A stretch of DNA of 64,000 nt from Burkholderiales bacterium (lineage in GTDB: Bacteria > Pseudomonadota > Gammaproteobacteria > Burkholderiales > Burkholderiaceae_C): the NCBI GenBank assembly GCA_016703325.1, contig JADJCH010000060.1, positions 10,633 through 74,632 on the forward strand, given 5' to 3'. The position numbers and the translations under genes were made by a program. This document shows, one piece after another, positions 8,804 through 19,042 of this stretch (the stretch's first letter is position 1; each line of letters opens with the position of its first letter). Below the pieces are notes generated by a model, which worked only from the letters and a program-made list of their open reading frames with translations, ran no database searches and had not been told where the DNA came from.

Positions 8804-9256
8804 ATGAACCCCGTTGAACTGCGCAATGCGCTCCAGATCCATCGCCCTGTCTTCGGGGACACCGTCGGGCTGGCCCTGTTCCGCCTGGTTCGCCTCGTGG
8901 CCCTGGAGGACATCCTGGGCACCGGGGCATCGGCCATCACCTACTACGCCGGCAAGAAGCTGGGCAAGGAGCTGGGCCTGACCTCGATGGATGAGTTTCT
9001 CGCCCTGTGCGAGCAGCTCAAGATTGGCGAGATCCGGATCCCGACGCTGACCGACCACCACATCCATGTCGATGTCTGCGAGTGCGTGACCTGCTCGGGC
9101 ATGACGCCGGTGGGGCGGGTGCTCTGCCACTTCGAGGGCGGGTTGATCGCCGGGTCCGTCGGCTCAATCCTGAAGAAGGACGTTCAGGCCCGTGAGGTGA
9201 GCTGCATCGGCGGGTTGGGGGATGCCACCTGCGGGTTTGACCTGGTGATTCCCTGA
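8804..9256 (+). CDS. Cysteine-rich V4R (4-vinyl reductase) domain protein
   Basis: A 150-residue protein that appears to consist of a single V4R domain. These small-molecule binding domains are related to BchJ/XylR-N and to the heme/NO-binding-like fold. The N-terminal half is helical (FGDTVGLALFRLVRLVALEDILG, split here by the helix start). It has TYYAGKKLGKELGL and ends in a beta-rich part. Seven cysteines are visible (C69, C92, C94, C97, C108, C134, C143). The C92-E-C-V-T-C cluster after HHIHVDV suggests metal or redox sensing. It is a stand-alone gene, convergent with srkA 22 bases away. Its ligand is unknown. Confidence 0.7.
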   Translation: MNPVELRNALQIHRPVFGDTVGLALFRLVRLVALEDILGTGASAITYYAGKKLGKELGLTSMDEFLALCEQLKIGEIRIPTLTDHHIHVDVCECVTCSGMTPVGRVLCHFEGGLIAGSVGSILKKDVQAREVSCIGGLGDATCGFDLVIP

Positions 9257-9277
9257 TGGCTTCAGGCCGCGGCAGCC

Positions 9278-10324
9278 TCAGGCCACCAGCGCCGGCCCTT
9301 GCATCGCCTCGATCTGCTCACCCAGCAGCATGGCCTGCTGGTCCCAGTAGGCCGGGCTCTCGAAGGAGGGGAAGGCGATCGGAAAAGCCGGGTCGTCCCA
9401 GCGCCGCGCGATCCAGGCGCTGTGCTGGATGATGCGCAGCGTGCGCAGCGGCTCGATCAGCGCCAGCTCGCGGCGGTCGAAGTCGCGCATCGTTTCGTAG
9501 CCGTCCAGCAGTGCGCCGAGCTGGGCCTGCATCTCCTGCCGGTCGCCGCCCAGCAGCATCCACAGGTCCTGCACCGCCGGGCCGGTGACGGCGTCGTCCA
9601 GATCGACGAAGTGAGGGCCTTCGGGCGTCCACAGCAGGTTGCCGATGTGGCAGTCGCCGTGCAGGCGCAGCAGCGCCGGGCCACCGTGGCGGTCGAAGGC
9701 AGCGTCCACCGCATCCAGGGCGGTCTCGGCGGCCTGGCGCCAGCTGGCCGAGGCGGTGGGCGGCAGGATGTCGTGTTCCAGCAGCCAGTCCAGCGCTGCC
9801 CGGGCGTTGGCGCTGCCGTCGATGCGCAGGCGGTGCTCGAAGGGCTGGCGTACGCCCACCTCGTGCAGGCGGGCCAGAAAGCGGCCGATCCACTCCAGCA
9901 CCTCGGGTTGCTCGACTTCCGGCGAGCGGCCACCGCAGCGCGGGCTCGCGGCAAACCGCCAGGGGCCGCGGCGGGCCAGCGTCGGCGGATCGCCGGCCAG
10001 CGTCACGTCGTCGCTGCAGGCCTCCAGCGTCAGCGGTGCCACAGCGGGTACCTCCGCTTCGGCCAGTTCGCGGGCAAAGGTGTGTTCTTCGAGGATCTGC
10101 GCGTCGCTCCACCGGCCGGCGCGGTAGAACTTGGCCACCACGATGCGGCCGTCCTCCAGATGCACCTGGAAGACCCGGTTTTCGTAGGAGTTCAGCTGCA
10201 GGATGCGCCCGTCGCCCCGCAGCCCGGCGGTGTCCAGGGCGTCGAGCACCTCGTGCGGGGTCAGGCCCTCATAGGGGCGGCTGGACCGGTCATCAGACTG
10301 GGGCGTGCGAGGAGATGGGGCCAT
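9278..10324 (-). CDS. srkA: Stress response serine/threonine kinase SrkA (YihE-type)
   Basis: A 348-residue kinase of the aminoglycoside-phosphotransferase-like fold. Family hallmarks are LNSYENRVFQVHLEDG, the ATP-binding VVAKFYRAGRWSD segment, the catalytic loop LHGDCHIGNLLW, the metal-binding FVDLDDAV, and the C-terminal SAWIARRWDDPAFPIAFP. In E. coli SrkA protects against stress-induced death by antagonising MazEF; that role is carried over by homology only. It is monocistronic and convergent with the V4R gene. Confidence 0.9.
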   Translation of the reverse strand: MAPSPRTPQSDDRSSRPYEGLTPHEVLDALDTAGLRGDGRILQLNSYENRVFQVHLEDGRIVVAKFYRAGRWSDAQILEEHTFARELAEAEVPAVAPLTLEACSDDVTLAGDPPTLARRGPWRFAASPRCGGRSPEVEQPEVLEWIGRFLARLHEVGVRQPFEHRLRIDGSANARAALDWLLEHDILPPTASASWRQAAETALDAVDAAFDRHGGPALLRLHGDCHIGNLLWTPEGPHFVDLDDAVTGPAVQDLWMLLGGDRQEMQAQLGALLDGYETMRDFDRRELALIEPLRTLRIIQHSAWIARRWDDPAFPIAFPSFESPAYWDQQAMLLGEQIEAMQGPALVA

Positions 10325-10389
10325 GCCACATCGTAGACCACCCGCAGCGGTGGGCCCGATGGAACCGCAGCACCGGCGCCGCCGGGGTG

Positions 10390-11247
10390 TCAGCGCCGGC
10401 CGATGATGTCGCCGGCCGCATCGCCGGAGGGGCCGGGGGGCAGTCGGCCGCCGCTGGGGGCCAGGCTCGGGCCGGTCCAGCCGCTGGCCGATCGACCAGA
10501 ACTGCTGCTGGTCGAGCCAGGATGCAGCGGTCGCTCAACTGCCGCCGGCCGGGTGCTCAGGCCCCCTGGGGTGGTCGGCGTGTCGAAGGGGTCGCGCTGG
10601 CTGTCCGGCGCGAAGAAGGAATCCTGCGCATAACCGGACTCGTACCACTGCGTCTCGCGTTCGCCGCGCGGGTCGCGCAACGCCTGAGCCAGGGAGCCAC
10701 GGCGCTCTGCGCTGTCCTGCACGTGGGCGGGCACCAGCGGCTTGGACATCTCGCCCTGCTGGGGGACCAGCAGTTGCAGCTCGGCGGCGGTGGGCAGCTG
10801 GTCGCTGCGGCACTTGACGTAGCGGATGCGGCAGGCCTCCAGCACCGACTGGCGAATGGTGGCGACGCGCTTGGAAGTGGGCCGCGAAGGGCGCTCGATG
10901 TCCAGCGCAGCCAGCACCCGACCGTTGTCGGCACAGACCACGAAGCTCACGTGGATCGGCCCCAGCAGCTTGAACCAGTATCCCAGCTCATCCCGGTCGA
11001 TGGGCTGGCAGAAGCGCACCAGCGGCACCTTGGCCAGGATGGTGTGGTGGGGCAGGGCGCTGCGCAGCTGCCGGTACAGCGTGCGCTCCTCGGCCGAGAA
11101 AATGGCACGCTGGATCAGCGGCCAGTCTTCCGGCAGGGCGGCATCGCCGGACTTGCCGGAGCCGGAGCGCCGCATGGCCAGCACAACCAGTCCAGCCACG
11201 GCGGCGGCGGCGATGACAGCGAAGAACCAGGCGGGAATCGGGGGCAT
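10390..11247 (-). CDS. DUF2726 domain membrane-anchored protein
   Basis: A 285-residue protein. A single N-terminal membrane anchor lies at about residues 6-25 (AWFFAVIAAAAVAGLVVLAM). A DUF2726-like domain follows at about residues 45-165, with F-S-A-E-E-R-T-L-Y-R-Q-L, PLVRFC, HVSFVVC and VLAALDIE. This domain is related to restriction-endonuclease-like folds. The C-terminal 100 residues are low-complexity, rich in Ser, Pro and Gly, and probably disordered. Its function is unknown, and neighbours give no functional hint. Confidence 0.7.
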   Translation of the reverse strand: MPPIPAWFFAVIAAAAVAGLVVLAMRRSGSGKSGDAALPEDWPLIQRAIFSAEERTLYRQLRSALPHHTILAKVPLVRFCQPIDRDELGYWFKLLGPIHVSFVVCADNGRVLAALDIERPSRPTSKRVATIRQSVLEACRIRYVKCRSDQLPTAAELQLLVPQQGEMSKPLVPAHVQDSAERRGSLAQALRDPRGERETQWYESGYAQDSFFAPDSQRDPFDTPTTPGGLSTRPAAVERPLHPGSTSSSSGRSASGWTGPSLAPSGGRLPPGPSGDAAGDIIGRR

Positions 11248-11404
11248 GGCAGGCAGGTCGAGGTCGTTGGAGGAGGGGCCACAGGGCTTGCCGGAGTCAT
11301 CGGCAGTTCGGCGCCCAGCCTTTGGCTCACATCCTACGGAAGTTTGTAACCACTTGTATATCCCTGGCCTGGGTGCAGTCAGGTGGTGCGGCCCGGGGCG
11401 GAAT

Positions 11405-11432
11405 GAAAACGGCAGCCCTGGGCTGCCGTTTC
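11405..11432 (-). terminator. Rho-independent terminator of the GNAT gene
   Basis: A perfect inverted repeat ACGGCAGCCC/GGGCTGCCGT is flanked on the minus strand by TTTT. It lies about 22 bases after the stop codon of the acetyltransferase gene. The T flanks on both sides would allow weak bidirectional action. Confidence 0.7.
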
Positions 11433-11453
11433 CATCGTTCCCGACCGGACGCC

Positions 11454-12155
11454 TCAGTGGCTGGCGATGCCGCGTCTGCGCCCCAGTTGCGTCTTCACTT
11501 CCGACAGCAGGTGCAGGCTGTGCCGCAGCAGGGCGGCGGTCAGCTTGGCCTTCTGGTTCAGCAGGGCGGCTCGGGTGTCCACCAGCTCTTCCATGTGGGA
11601 GCTGACGCTGTCGGGCGGCAGTTGCAGCCAGGCCTCGGATTCCGGGCCGGCGGTTTCGACCCGGGCCCCGGCGCTGCGGGCCATGCGCAGCATGGGCGTG
11701 TTCTCGCTCAAGGCATGGATGAACATGCGGTCGGCACGGCGGTTCCGGCAGTGCCGCACGGCATGGTCGAACAGCCGGCGACCATATCCCCGTCCCCGGG
11801 TGCCAGGCAGCACCGACACAGCAAACTCCGCCATCGATCGCTGGTCGTCCGCATAGGCCAGGTGGGCGGTAGCGACCAGTTCCAGCCGGCGGTTGAAGAT
11901 GCCGAACAGCTCGTGGTTCACGAAGTCCAGCGCCCGCACGTGCTGGCGGATGCGCTCGTCGGTGGCCGGGTAGCCGAAGCGCAGGTAACGGTCCCGCTCG
12001 CTCAGCGCGAGCAGGTGTTGCTCGATCAACGGCCGATGGTCTTCATCGAGCGGAGAGATGGGCACCCAGCGCCACAAACGCTGGCCTGCGGCCCGCAGGC
12101 TGTCGGCCAGCGAGGGGGCCTGGCGGGAGGCGGAACGGGGGCGAGGGGGGTTCAT
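11454..12155 (-). CDS. GNAT family N-acetyltransferase
   Basis: A 233-residue protein with a GNAT fold. The acetyl-CoA binding signature appears as VSVLPGTRGRGYGRRLFDHAVRH (R/Q-x-x-G-x-G/A = R-G-R-G-Y-G) near the middle, preceded by LVATAHLAY and followed by the C-terminal strand. The N-terminal ~35 residues (SPLDEDHRPLIEQHLLALSERDRYLRF) resemble the acetyltransferase domains that follow Acs-like or protein acetyltransferase (Pat) modules. The substrate cannot be inferred. Monocistronic, with a terminator directly downstream. Confidence 0.8.
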   Translation of the reverse strand: MNPPRPRSASRQAPSLADSLRAAGQRLWRWVPISPLDEDHRPLIEQHLLALSERDRYLRFGYPATDERIRQHVRALDFVNHELFGIFNRRLELVATAHLAYADDQRSMAEFAVSVLPGTRGRGYGRRLFDHAVRHCRNRRADRMFIHALSENTPMLRMARSAGARVETAGPESEAWLQLPPDSVSSHMEELVDTRAALLNQKAKLTAALLRHSLHLLSEVKTQLGRRRGIASH

Positions 12156-12291
12156 GGCAGCCGATTCTAAGGGTTAACCCTGAATCGTGCTGCTCCCCCT
12201 TCTCAGGCGGCCGGGTCCGGAGTCTGAACCGGCAAATAGCACCGTGTGCCGTGCACGACTTCCACCGGAAAGGCGGAAGCCGCACCGCCGG

Positions 12292-12828
12292 TCAGAACGG
12301 AATGTCGTCGTCCATGTCGTCGAAGCCGGTGGCCGACTTCGGGGCGGGTGCAGGCGCTGCCGCCGGGGCACGGGGTGCGGCCGCACGGGGAGCCGGCGCG
12401 GCGCGGCGCGGTTCGGCCGGCTGCTCGTAGCCACCGCCCATGTCGTCGCCCGCGCCCATGCCGCCAGCCGAGCCGCCGCCCATCCCACCGCCTTCACGGC
12501 CGCCCAGCAGTTGCATCTGCTCGGCCACCACTTCGGTGGTGTAGTTGTCCTTGCCGTCCTGGCCCTGCCACTTGCGCGTGCGCAGTCGGCCTTCCACGTA
12601 GACCGAGCGGCCCTTGCGCAGGTACTCGCCAGCGATTTCGGCCAGGCGGTCGAAGAACACCACGCGGTGCCATTCGGTCTCCTCCTGGCGCTCGCCGCTG
12701 TCTTTGCTCTTCCAGTTGCGGGTGGTGGCGATCGAGACGTTGCACATCGCCGCACCGCTGGGCATGTAGCGCACTTCCGGGTCGCGGCCGAGGTTGCCGA
12801 TGAGGATGACTTTGTTGATCGATGCCAT
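12292..12828 (-). CDS. ssb: Single-stranded DNA-binding protein
   Basis: An essential replication and repair protein that coats ssDNA as a tetramer. The 178-residue product has the OB-fold at residues 1-110 (MASINKVILIGNLGRDPEVR, then TEWHRVVFF and YVEGRLRTRKW). A Gly-rich then Pro/Ala-rich linker follows, ending in the acidic tip DDMDDDIPF that binds partner proteins. The ATG at 12828 gives the conserved N-terminus; an open extension upstream does not resemble the family. It is divergent from recQ. Confidence 0.97.
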   Translation of the reverse strand: MASINKVILIGNLGRDPEVRYMPSGAAMCNVSIATTRNWKSKDSGERQEETEWHRVVFFDRLAEIAGEYLRKGRSVYVEGRLRTRKWQGQDGKDNYTTEVVAEQMQLLGGREGGGMGGGSAGGMGAGDDMGGGYEQPAEPRRAAPAPRAAAPRAPAAAPAPAPKSATGFDDMDDDIPF

Positions 12829-13010
12829 GGCCGTGTTCCTGTGCCCGCGGCGGCGGGCGCTGTCTGTCAATGTGTGAATTGTGCCCGAGCGACTCTCGCG
12901 CACCCACCCCCCGGAGCGTGGCCGTGACCCACCCTCAAGGGTGAATTCGGCGGGGGAGGGTGGGGTGGCCCCCCGTGCACGCCGGCCACCCCGCTACCAT
13001 CCCGCCCGCG

Positions 13011-14972
<1,962 letters not shown>

Positions 14973-15030
14973 CATGTGGCGAGCCAGTCTTACGATTGTG
15001 GTCATCTGGATGTGACCATGAGGTGTTGCC

Positions 15031-15318
15031 ATGTCGATCAGCGCCGCTGAATTCAAGGCTCACTGCCTGCAGTTGATGGATCAGGTGGCTGCGGGTGGTG
15101 AGCCGATCACGATCACCAAGCGCGGCAAACCGGTGGCGCGACTGGTGGCGGTGGAGCCGCCGGCTGAGCGGGGCACGCTCTTCGGCTACATGGCCGGAAC
15201 GATCGAAATCGTCGGTGACATCGTGTCCGAGCCGATGCCGGCTTGGTCGGCGGATAGCGACGAGGGCGATCCGCTCCTGGCGGACCTGGCCCCGCCCCAG
15301 CGACCGGCCTCACCATGA
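15031..15318 (+). CDS. Phd/YefM-type antitoxin
   Basis: A 95-residue protein starting MSISAAEFKAHCLQLMDQV, with the characteristic ITITKRGKPVARLV strand. This is the Phd/YefM DNA-binding fold. The C-terminal 40 residues (GDIVSEPMPAWSADSDEG) form the toxin-neutralising tail. It overlaps the following PIN toxin gene by four bases (ATGA), the normal layout of an autoregulated type II pair. The likely role is to neutralise the toxin and to repress the operon. Confidence 0.88.
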   Translation: MSISAAEFKAHCLQLMDQVAAGGEPITITKRGKPVARLVAVEPPAERGTLFGYMAGTIEIVGDIVSEPMPAWSADSDEGDPLLADLAPPQRPASP

Positions 15319-15755
15319 AGTTGGCAGATGCCGGTGATGGGCGCCTGCTGATCGACACCCATGTCTGGCTGTGGCTGGCCCAAGGGGCTGCCAGCAAGTT
15401 GGCCCCCGCGGTCCAAGCTGAACTCGAAGCGGCAAGCCAACAGGGCAGGCTGGTGCTGTCGATCATCTCGGTGTGGGAAGTGGCCCTGCTGCACAGCAAG
15501 GGCCGCATCTTGCTGAGCATGCCGCTGGCCCTCTGGCTGGAACGGGCGCTGGCGTCTTCGGGGCTCACCCTGCTTCCTCTGGCGCAGCCGACCGTGATGG
15601 TCGATGCCTGCACCCTGCCCGGTGAGTTCCATGCGGACCCGGCCGACCGCATTCTGGTGGCCACGGCCCGGGCCGAGAACGCCACGCTGGTGACGCGCGA
15701 CGAAAAGATCCTCGCCTATGCCCAGGCGGGGCATGTCCGGGTGCAGGCGATCTGA
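15315..15755 (+). CDS. VapC-family PIN-domain toxin
   Basis: A 146-residue PIN-domain ribonuclease. The acidic metal site is visible: LLIDTHVWLWL (D17) near the N-terminus, VWEVALL (Glu), the HADPADRILVATA pair of Asp, and the C-terminal TRDEKILAYA. Length and the WLWLAQG start match the VapC group usually paired with Phd-like antitoxins, as here. It is expected to cleave tRNA or other RNA when released from the antitoxin. Its specific target is not predictable. Confidence 0.88.
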   Translation: MKLADAGDGRLLIDTHVWLWLAQGAASKLAPAVQAELEAASQQGRLVLSIISVWEVALLHSKGRILLSMPLALWLERALASSGLTLLPLAQPTVMVDACTLPGEFHADPADRILVATARAENATLVTRDEKILAYAQAGHVRVQAI

Positions 15756-15879
15756 CGTGTTTGCTCGGTGGATCCGTACAGGCACCGATCTGCGAAAACC
15801 ATCGGGCTCCCGCCGCGCTGCCTAGAATCACCAGCACGCCGGGGAGGGGCTTCGGCGCCACACAACAACGCCAAGCACC

Positions 15880-17628
15880 ATGCCCGCCGGCATCTTCATC
15901 AGCTACCGCCGCCAGGAGGCGCTCGCCGAGGCGCGCGGCATCTATGAGCGGCTGCGCGCGGAGTTCGGTTCGAACAGCGTCTTCATCGACCTGGAAGGGC
16001 TGGATTGCGGCGAGGACTTCGTCGAGTCGCTCGACAAGCAGCTGCAGCACTGCCAGGTGCTGCTGGCGCTGATCGGCCCGCAGTGGCTGGCCGCGCCGGA
16101 CGGCCACGGCGGGCGGCGGCTGGACGACGAGAACGACTTCGTGCGCATTGAGCTGCGCACCGCGCTGCAGCGCGGCATCCGCGTGGTGCCGGTGCTGCTC
16201 AACGGTGCGCTGATGCCACGCACCAACGACCTGCCCGTCGACCTGCAGCCGCTGCTGCGCCGCCAGGCGCTGGAGCTGGAGTTCCGCAAGTTCGATGCGG
16301 ACATTGCCCGGCTGGTGGCCAGCCTGCGGCGAATCCTGACGCCGGCGGTTCCGCCTCCTGCAACCACGCCCACGCCCACGCCTGCCGCGAGCCCGACACC
16401 AGCGGCCCCACCGGCCCGGCCGGCGCCGGCTCCGCAGCCTGAGCCAAGGCCGGAACCTGCTCCGCCGCCGGTGCAGACGCTGCTGGGCACGTCTCAGGGC
16501 AGTGACGTCGGGAAGGGCGCTGGCTCGACCGGTGGTGCGGGACCGAAGCCGAAGACCGTCTTGATGGCGGCCGGCGTTGGCGCCGCCGTGTTGGGTGCCG
16601 TCTGGTTCGCCACCCGCACCCCCGGCCCGGCACCCGCAGCCGAGCAGGCTGTTGCTGCGGCCTCGGTTGCATCCAGCCCGGCCCCCGCTGCGGTGCAGCC
16701 CTCTCCCAAGTCGGAACCGCCCGCGGTCGCCAGCCCCGCAGCACCGCCCGCCCTCACGGCAGCCCAGGTGGAGGCACTGCGCAAGTTGAAGCCGGACGGG
16801 CAGGAGATCTACAAGAGCCTGGAGCTGAAGCCCAAGGCGGTTGCAGCCGCAACCGTGCTCTCCGTCGGTCAACGCTTTCGGGACTGCGATGACGACAGTT
16901 GCCCCTGGATGGTGGTGCTGCCGGCCGGCAGCTTCATGATGGGGTCGCCCGAAAGCGAGCCTGAGCGTGACAAGGACGAAGGCCCGCAGCACCGCGTGCA
17001 GGTGGCGTCGTTTGCCGTCGGCCAGTACGAGGTGACCTTCCGCCAATGGGATGCCTGCGTGGCGGCCGGTGGCTGCAAGGCCAAGCCGGGCGATGAAGGT
17101 TGGGGCCGCGGCCAGCGCCCGGTGATCAACGTCAGTTGGAACGACGCGCAGCAGTATGTGAAGTGGCTGAGCGCCAAGACCGGGCAGACCTACCGCCTGC
17201 CCAGCGAGGCGGAGTGGGAGTACGCCGCCCGTGCGGGCACCAGCACGCCCTTCGCCTTCGGCGAGCGCATCACGACGGCGCAGGCCAATTTCGATGGCAA
17301 CTCCACCTACAACGGCAGTGCCAAGGGCGAATATCGCCAGAAGACCTTGCCGGTGGGCAGTCTGGCGAAGAACGCGTGGGAGCTGTACGACCTGCATGGC
17401 AACGTGTGGGAGTGGGTGCAGGACTGTTGGCACGACAACTATCAAGGCGCGCCCAACAGCGGCCGCGCTTGGGTCAATGCCTGTTCGGGTGAAGATCGCC
17501 GCGTCCTGCGCGGCGGCGGCTGGGTCAACTCCCCTGACTACACCCGCTCCGCCGGCCGCAGCTGGAACGCGCCCGACTACCGCAACTTCTACTCCGGTTT
17601 CCGTCTGTCCCGGACCCTTACCCCTTGA
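15880..17628 (+). CDS. TIR domain - transmembrane - FGE-sulfatase/C-type-lectin-fold protein
   Basis: A 582-residue three-part protein. Residues 1-150 are a TIR domain (GIFISYRRQEA, VFIDLEGLDCGEDF, then DFVRIELRTAL with the candidate catalytic Glu). Residues 155-215 are a Pro/Ala linker. A single hydrophobic helix at about 227-245 (VLMAAGVGAAVLGAVWFA) follows. Residues 340-582 form an FGE-sulfatase-like domain (MVVLPAGSFMMGSP, RLPSEAEWEYAARAG, DLHGNVWEWVQD, RVLRGGGW, SGFRLSR). The catalytic cysteines of true formylglycine-generating enzyme are absent, so the domain more likely binds a ligand. The last 35 residues resemble the variable region of diversity-generating retroelement targets. A plausible role is a membrane sensor with a TIR NADase effector; this is inference. 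Confidence 0.8.
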   Translation: MPAGIFISYRRQEALAEARGIYERLRAEFGSNSVFIDLEGLDCGEDFVESLDKQLQHCQVLLALIGPQWLAAPDGHGGRRLDDENDFVRIELRTALQRGIRVVPVLLNGALMPRTNDLPVDLQPLLRRQALELEFRKFDADIARLVASLRRILTPAVPPPATTPTPTPAASPTPAAPPARPAPAPQPEPRPEPAPPPVQTLLGTSQGSDVGKGAGSTGGAGPKPKTVLMAAGVGAAVLGAVWFATRTPGPAPAAEQAVAAASVASSPAPAAVQPSPKSEPPAVASPAAPPALTAAQVEALRKLKPDGQEIYKSLELKPKAVAAATVLSVGQRFRDCDDDSCPWMVVLPAGSFMMGSPESEPERDKDEGPQHRVQVASFAVGQYEVTFRQWDACVAAGGCKAKPGDEGWGRGQRPVINVSWNDAQQYVKWLSAKTGQTYRLPSEAEWEYAARAGTSTPFAFGERITTAQANFDGNSTYNGSAKGEYRQKTLPVGSLAKNAWELYDLHGNVWEWVQDCWHDNYQGAPNSGRAWVNACSGEDRRVLRGGGWVNSPDYTRSAGRSWNAPDYRNFYSGFRLSRTLTP

Positions 17629-17842
17629 TTCCTTGACTTCTTTACCCCTGGGTATCGAAGACGAAGACAGGACCGCGCGGCGAGGAAGCGATGCGCGGGG
17701 GGGCGGGGGCAGCCGCCCCCGCAGCGCGCCGGGGAGGCGCGCCGGCCGGGTCTGTGACGATTTGTGCGTTGCAACAATTTTGCCGATTCCGGATGGCAAG
17801 ATGCCCGCATCGCGCCGATGACCGGCGCCAAAGGGACCTGAC

Positions 17843-18955
17843 ATGCCGAATCGCCAGACTGCTGCCACTGCCACAATCCCCCCCATCGACCTCGCCCTGC
17901 AGGGCGGCGGCTCGCATGGCGCCTTCACCTGGGGCGTGCTGGACGCGCTGCTGGAGGATGGGCGGCTGGCGTTTGATGGCGTCTCGGGCACCAGCGCCGG
18001 GGCGATGAATGCTGCCGTGCTGGGCTGCGGTTATGCGCGCGGGCTGGCACAGGGGGGCGGGGATCTCACCGTCGCGCGGGGGGAGGCGCGGCGGGCGCTG
18101 CGGGCGTTCTGGAGCGATATCGGCGGGGCCAGTGGCTGCTTCGGGGTGCATGGCGGGTCTGCGGCGGGCAGCAGTGCCGCATCCGCCTGGCCGGCCTGGA
18201 TGTTCAACCTGGACAGCTGGCCGATGTACGGGGTGTGGAACAGCTGGTGGCAGCAGTTCAGCCCCTATCAGTTCAACCCGCTGAATGTGAATCCGCTGCG
18301 CGACATCCTGCTGCGCCATGTCGACCCCGCCCTGTTGGCGGCGGACACAGTGGCGGGGCAGCCGACGCTGAAGGTGTTTGTCACTGCCACGTCGGTGAGC
18401 ACCGGCGCACCCAAGGTGTTCCAGGGCGCGGCGCTGACGATCGAGGCGCTGCTGGCCTCGGCCTGCCTGCCGAACATGTTCCAGTCGGTGGTGATCGACG
18501 GCGAGGCGTATTGGGATGGCGGCTACGCCGGCAACCCGGCGCTGTGGCCGCTGGTGGACCAGACGCAATCACTCGATCTGCTGCTGGTGCAGATCAACCC
18601 GGCGGTGCGCCCTGGGGTGCCGACCACCGCCACCGAGATCGCCGACCGGGTCAATGAGATCACCTTCAACGCCAGCCTGGTGGCGCAGCTGCGAGCCATC
18701 GAGTTCGTGCAGCGGCTGGTGGATCGCCACGCGCTGGACGAGCAGGAGTACAAGAACCTGCGCCTGCACCGCGTGGCAGACGAGGCGGGGCTGGCGGCCT
18801 ACGATGCCTCCAGCAAGCTCAACACCGACCCGCGGCTGCTGGATGCGCTGTTCCACCTCGGCCGCGGCGCGGGTGAGCGTTGGCTGGCCGAGCACGCTGC
18901 CGACGTGGGCCAGCGCGGCTCCACCTCGATCCGCCAGGCCTTCCTGGGCGGTTGA
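17843..18955 (+). CDS. Patatin-like phospholipase
   Basis: A 370-residue patatin-family acyl hydrolase with a Ser-Asp dyad. The oxyanion motif GGGSHG lies at residues 21-26, the nucleophile elbow GTSAG with S51, and the catalytic Asp in YWDGGYAGNP (D225). No signal peptide is present, so it probably acts in the cytosol or at the inner membrane face. Close relatives in Burkholderiales often sit next to phaC or hydroxybutyrate genes, and phaC is convergent 88 bases downstream here. A role in lipid or PHA granule metabolism is possible. It also follows a TIR gene, and patatin effectors are known in defence, but no cGAS-like partner is seen. Confidence 0.85.
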   Translation: MPNRQTAATATIPPIDLALQGGGSHGAFTWGVLDALLEDGRLAFDGVSGTSAGAMNAAVLGCGYARGLAQGGGDLTVARGEARRALRAFWSDIGGASGCFGVHGGSAAGSSAASAWPAWMFNLDSWPMYGVWNSWWQQFSPYQFNPLNVNPLRDILLRHVDPALLAADTVAGQPTLKVFVTATSVSTGAPKVFQGAALTIEALLASACLPNMFQSVVIDGEAYWDGGYAGNPALWPLVDQTQSLDLLLVQINPAVRPGVPTTATEIADRVNEITFNASLVAQLRAIEFVQRLVDRHALDEQEYKNLRLHRVADEAGLAAYDASSKLNTDPRLLDALFHLGRGAGERWLAEHAADVGQRGSTSIRQAFLGG

Positions 18956-18970
18956 GACCGGGCAGCGGCT

Positions 18971-19010
18971 CCAGCAAAAAGGAAAACGGCCGGGTGGGGC
19001 CCGGCCGTTG
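18971..19010 (-). terminator. Rho-independent terminator of phaC
   Basis: A GC-rich hairpin CGGCCGGG-TGGG-GCCCGGCCG (with AAC/GTT extension) is followed on the minus strand by TTTTCCTTTTT. It lies about 35 bases after the phaC stop codon. On the plus strand there is no T run, so it serves phaC and not the convergent patatin gene. Confidence 0.75.
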
Positions 19011-19042
19011 AGGTGAGTCCTCAGGGGCAGCTCAGTCGCTGC

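Noticed and set aside
12170..12179. Perfect palindrome GGGTTAACCC upstream of the GNAT gene
   Set aside because: It is a single 10-base copy with no second site or known operator match, so it could be chance.
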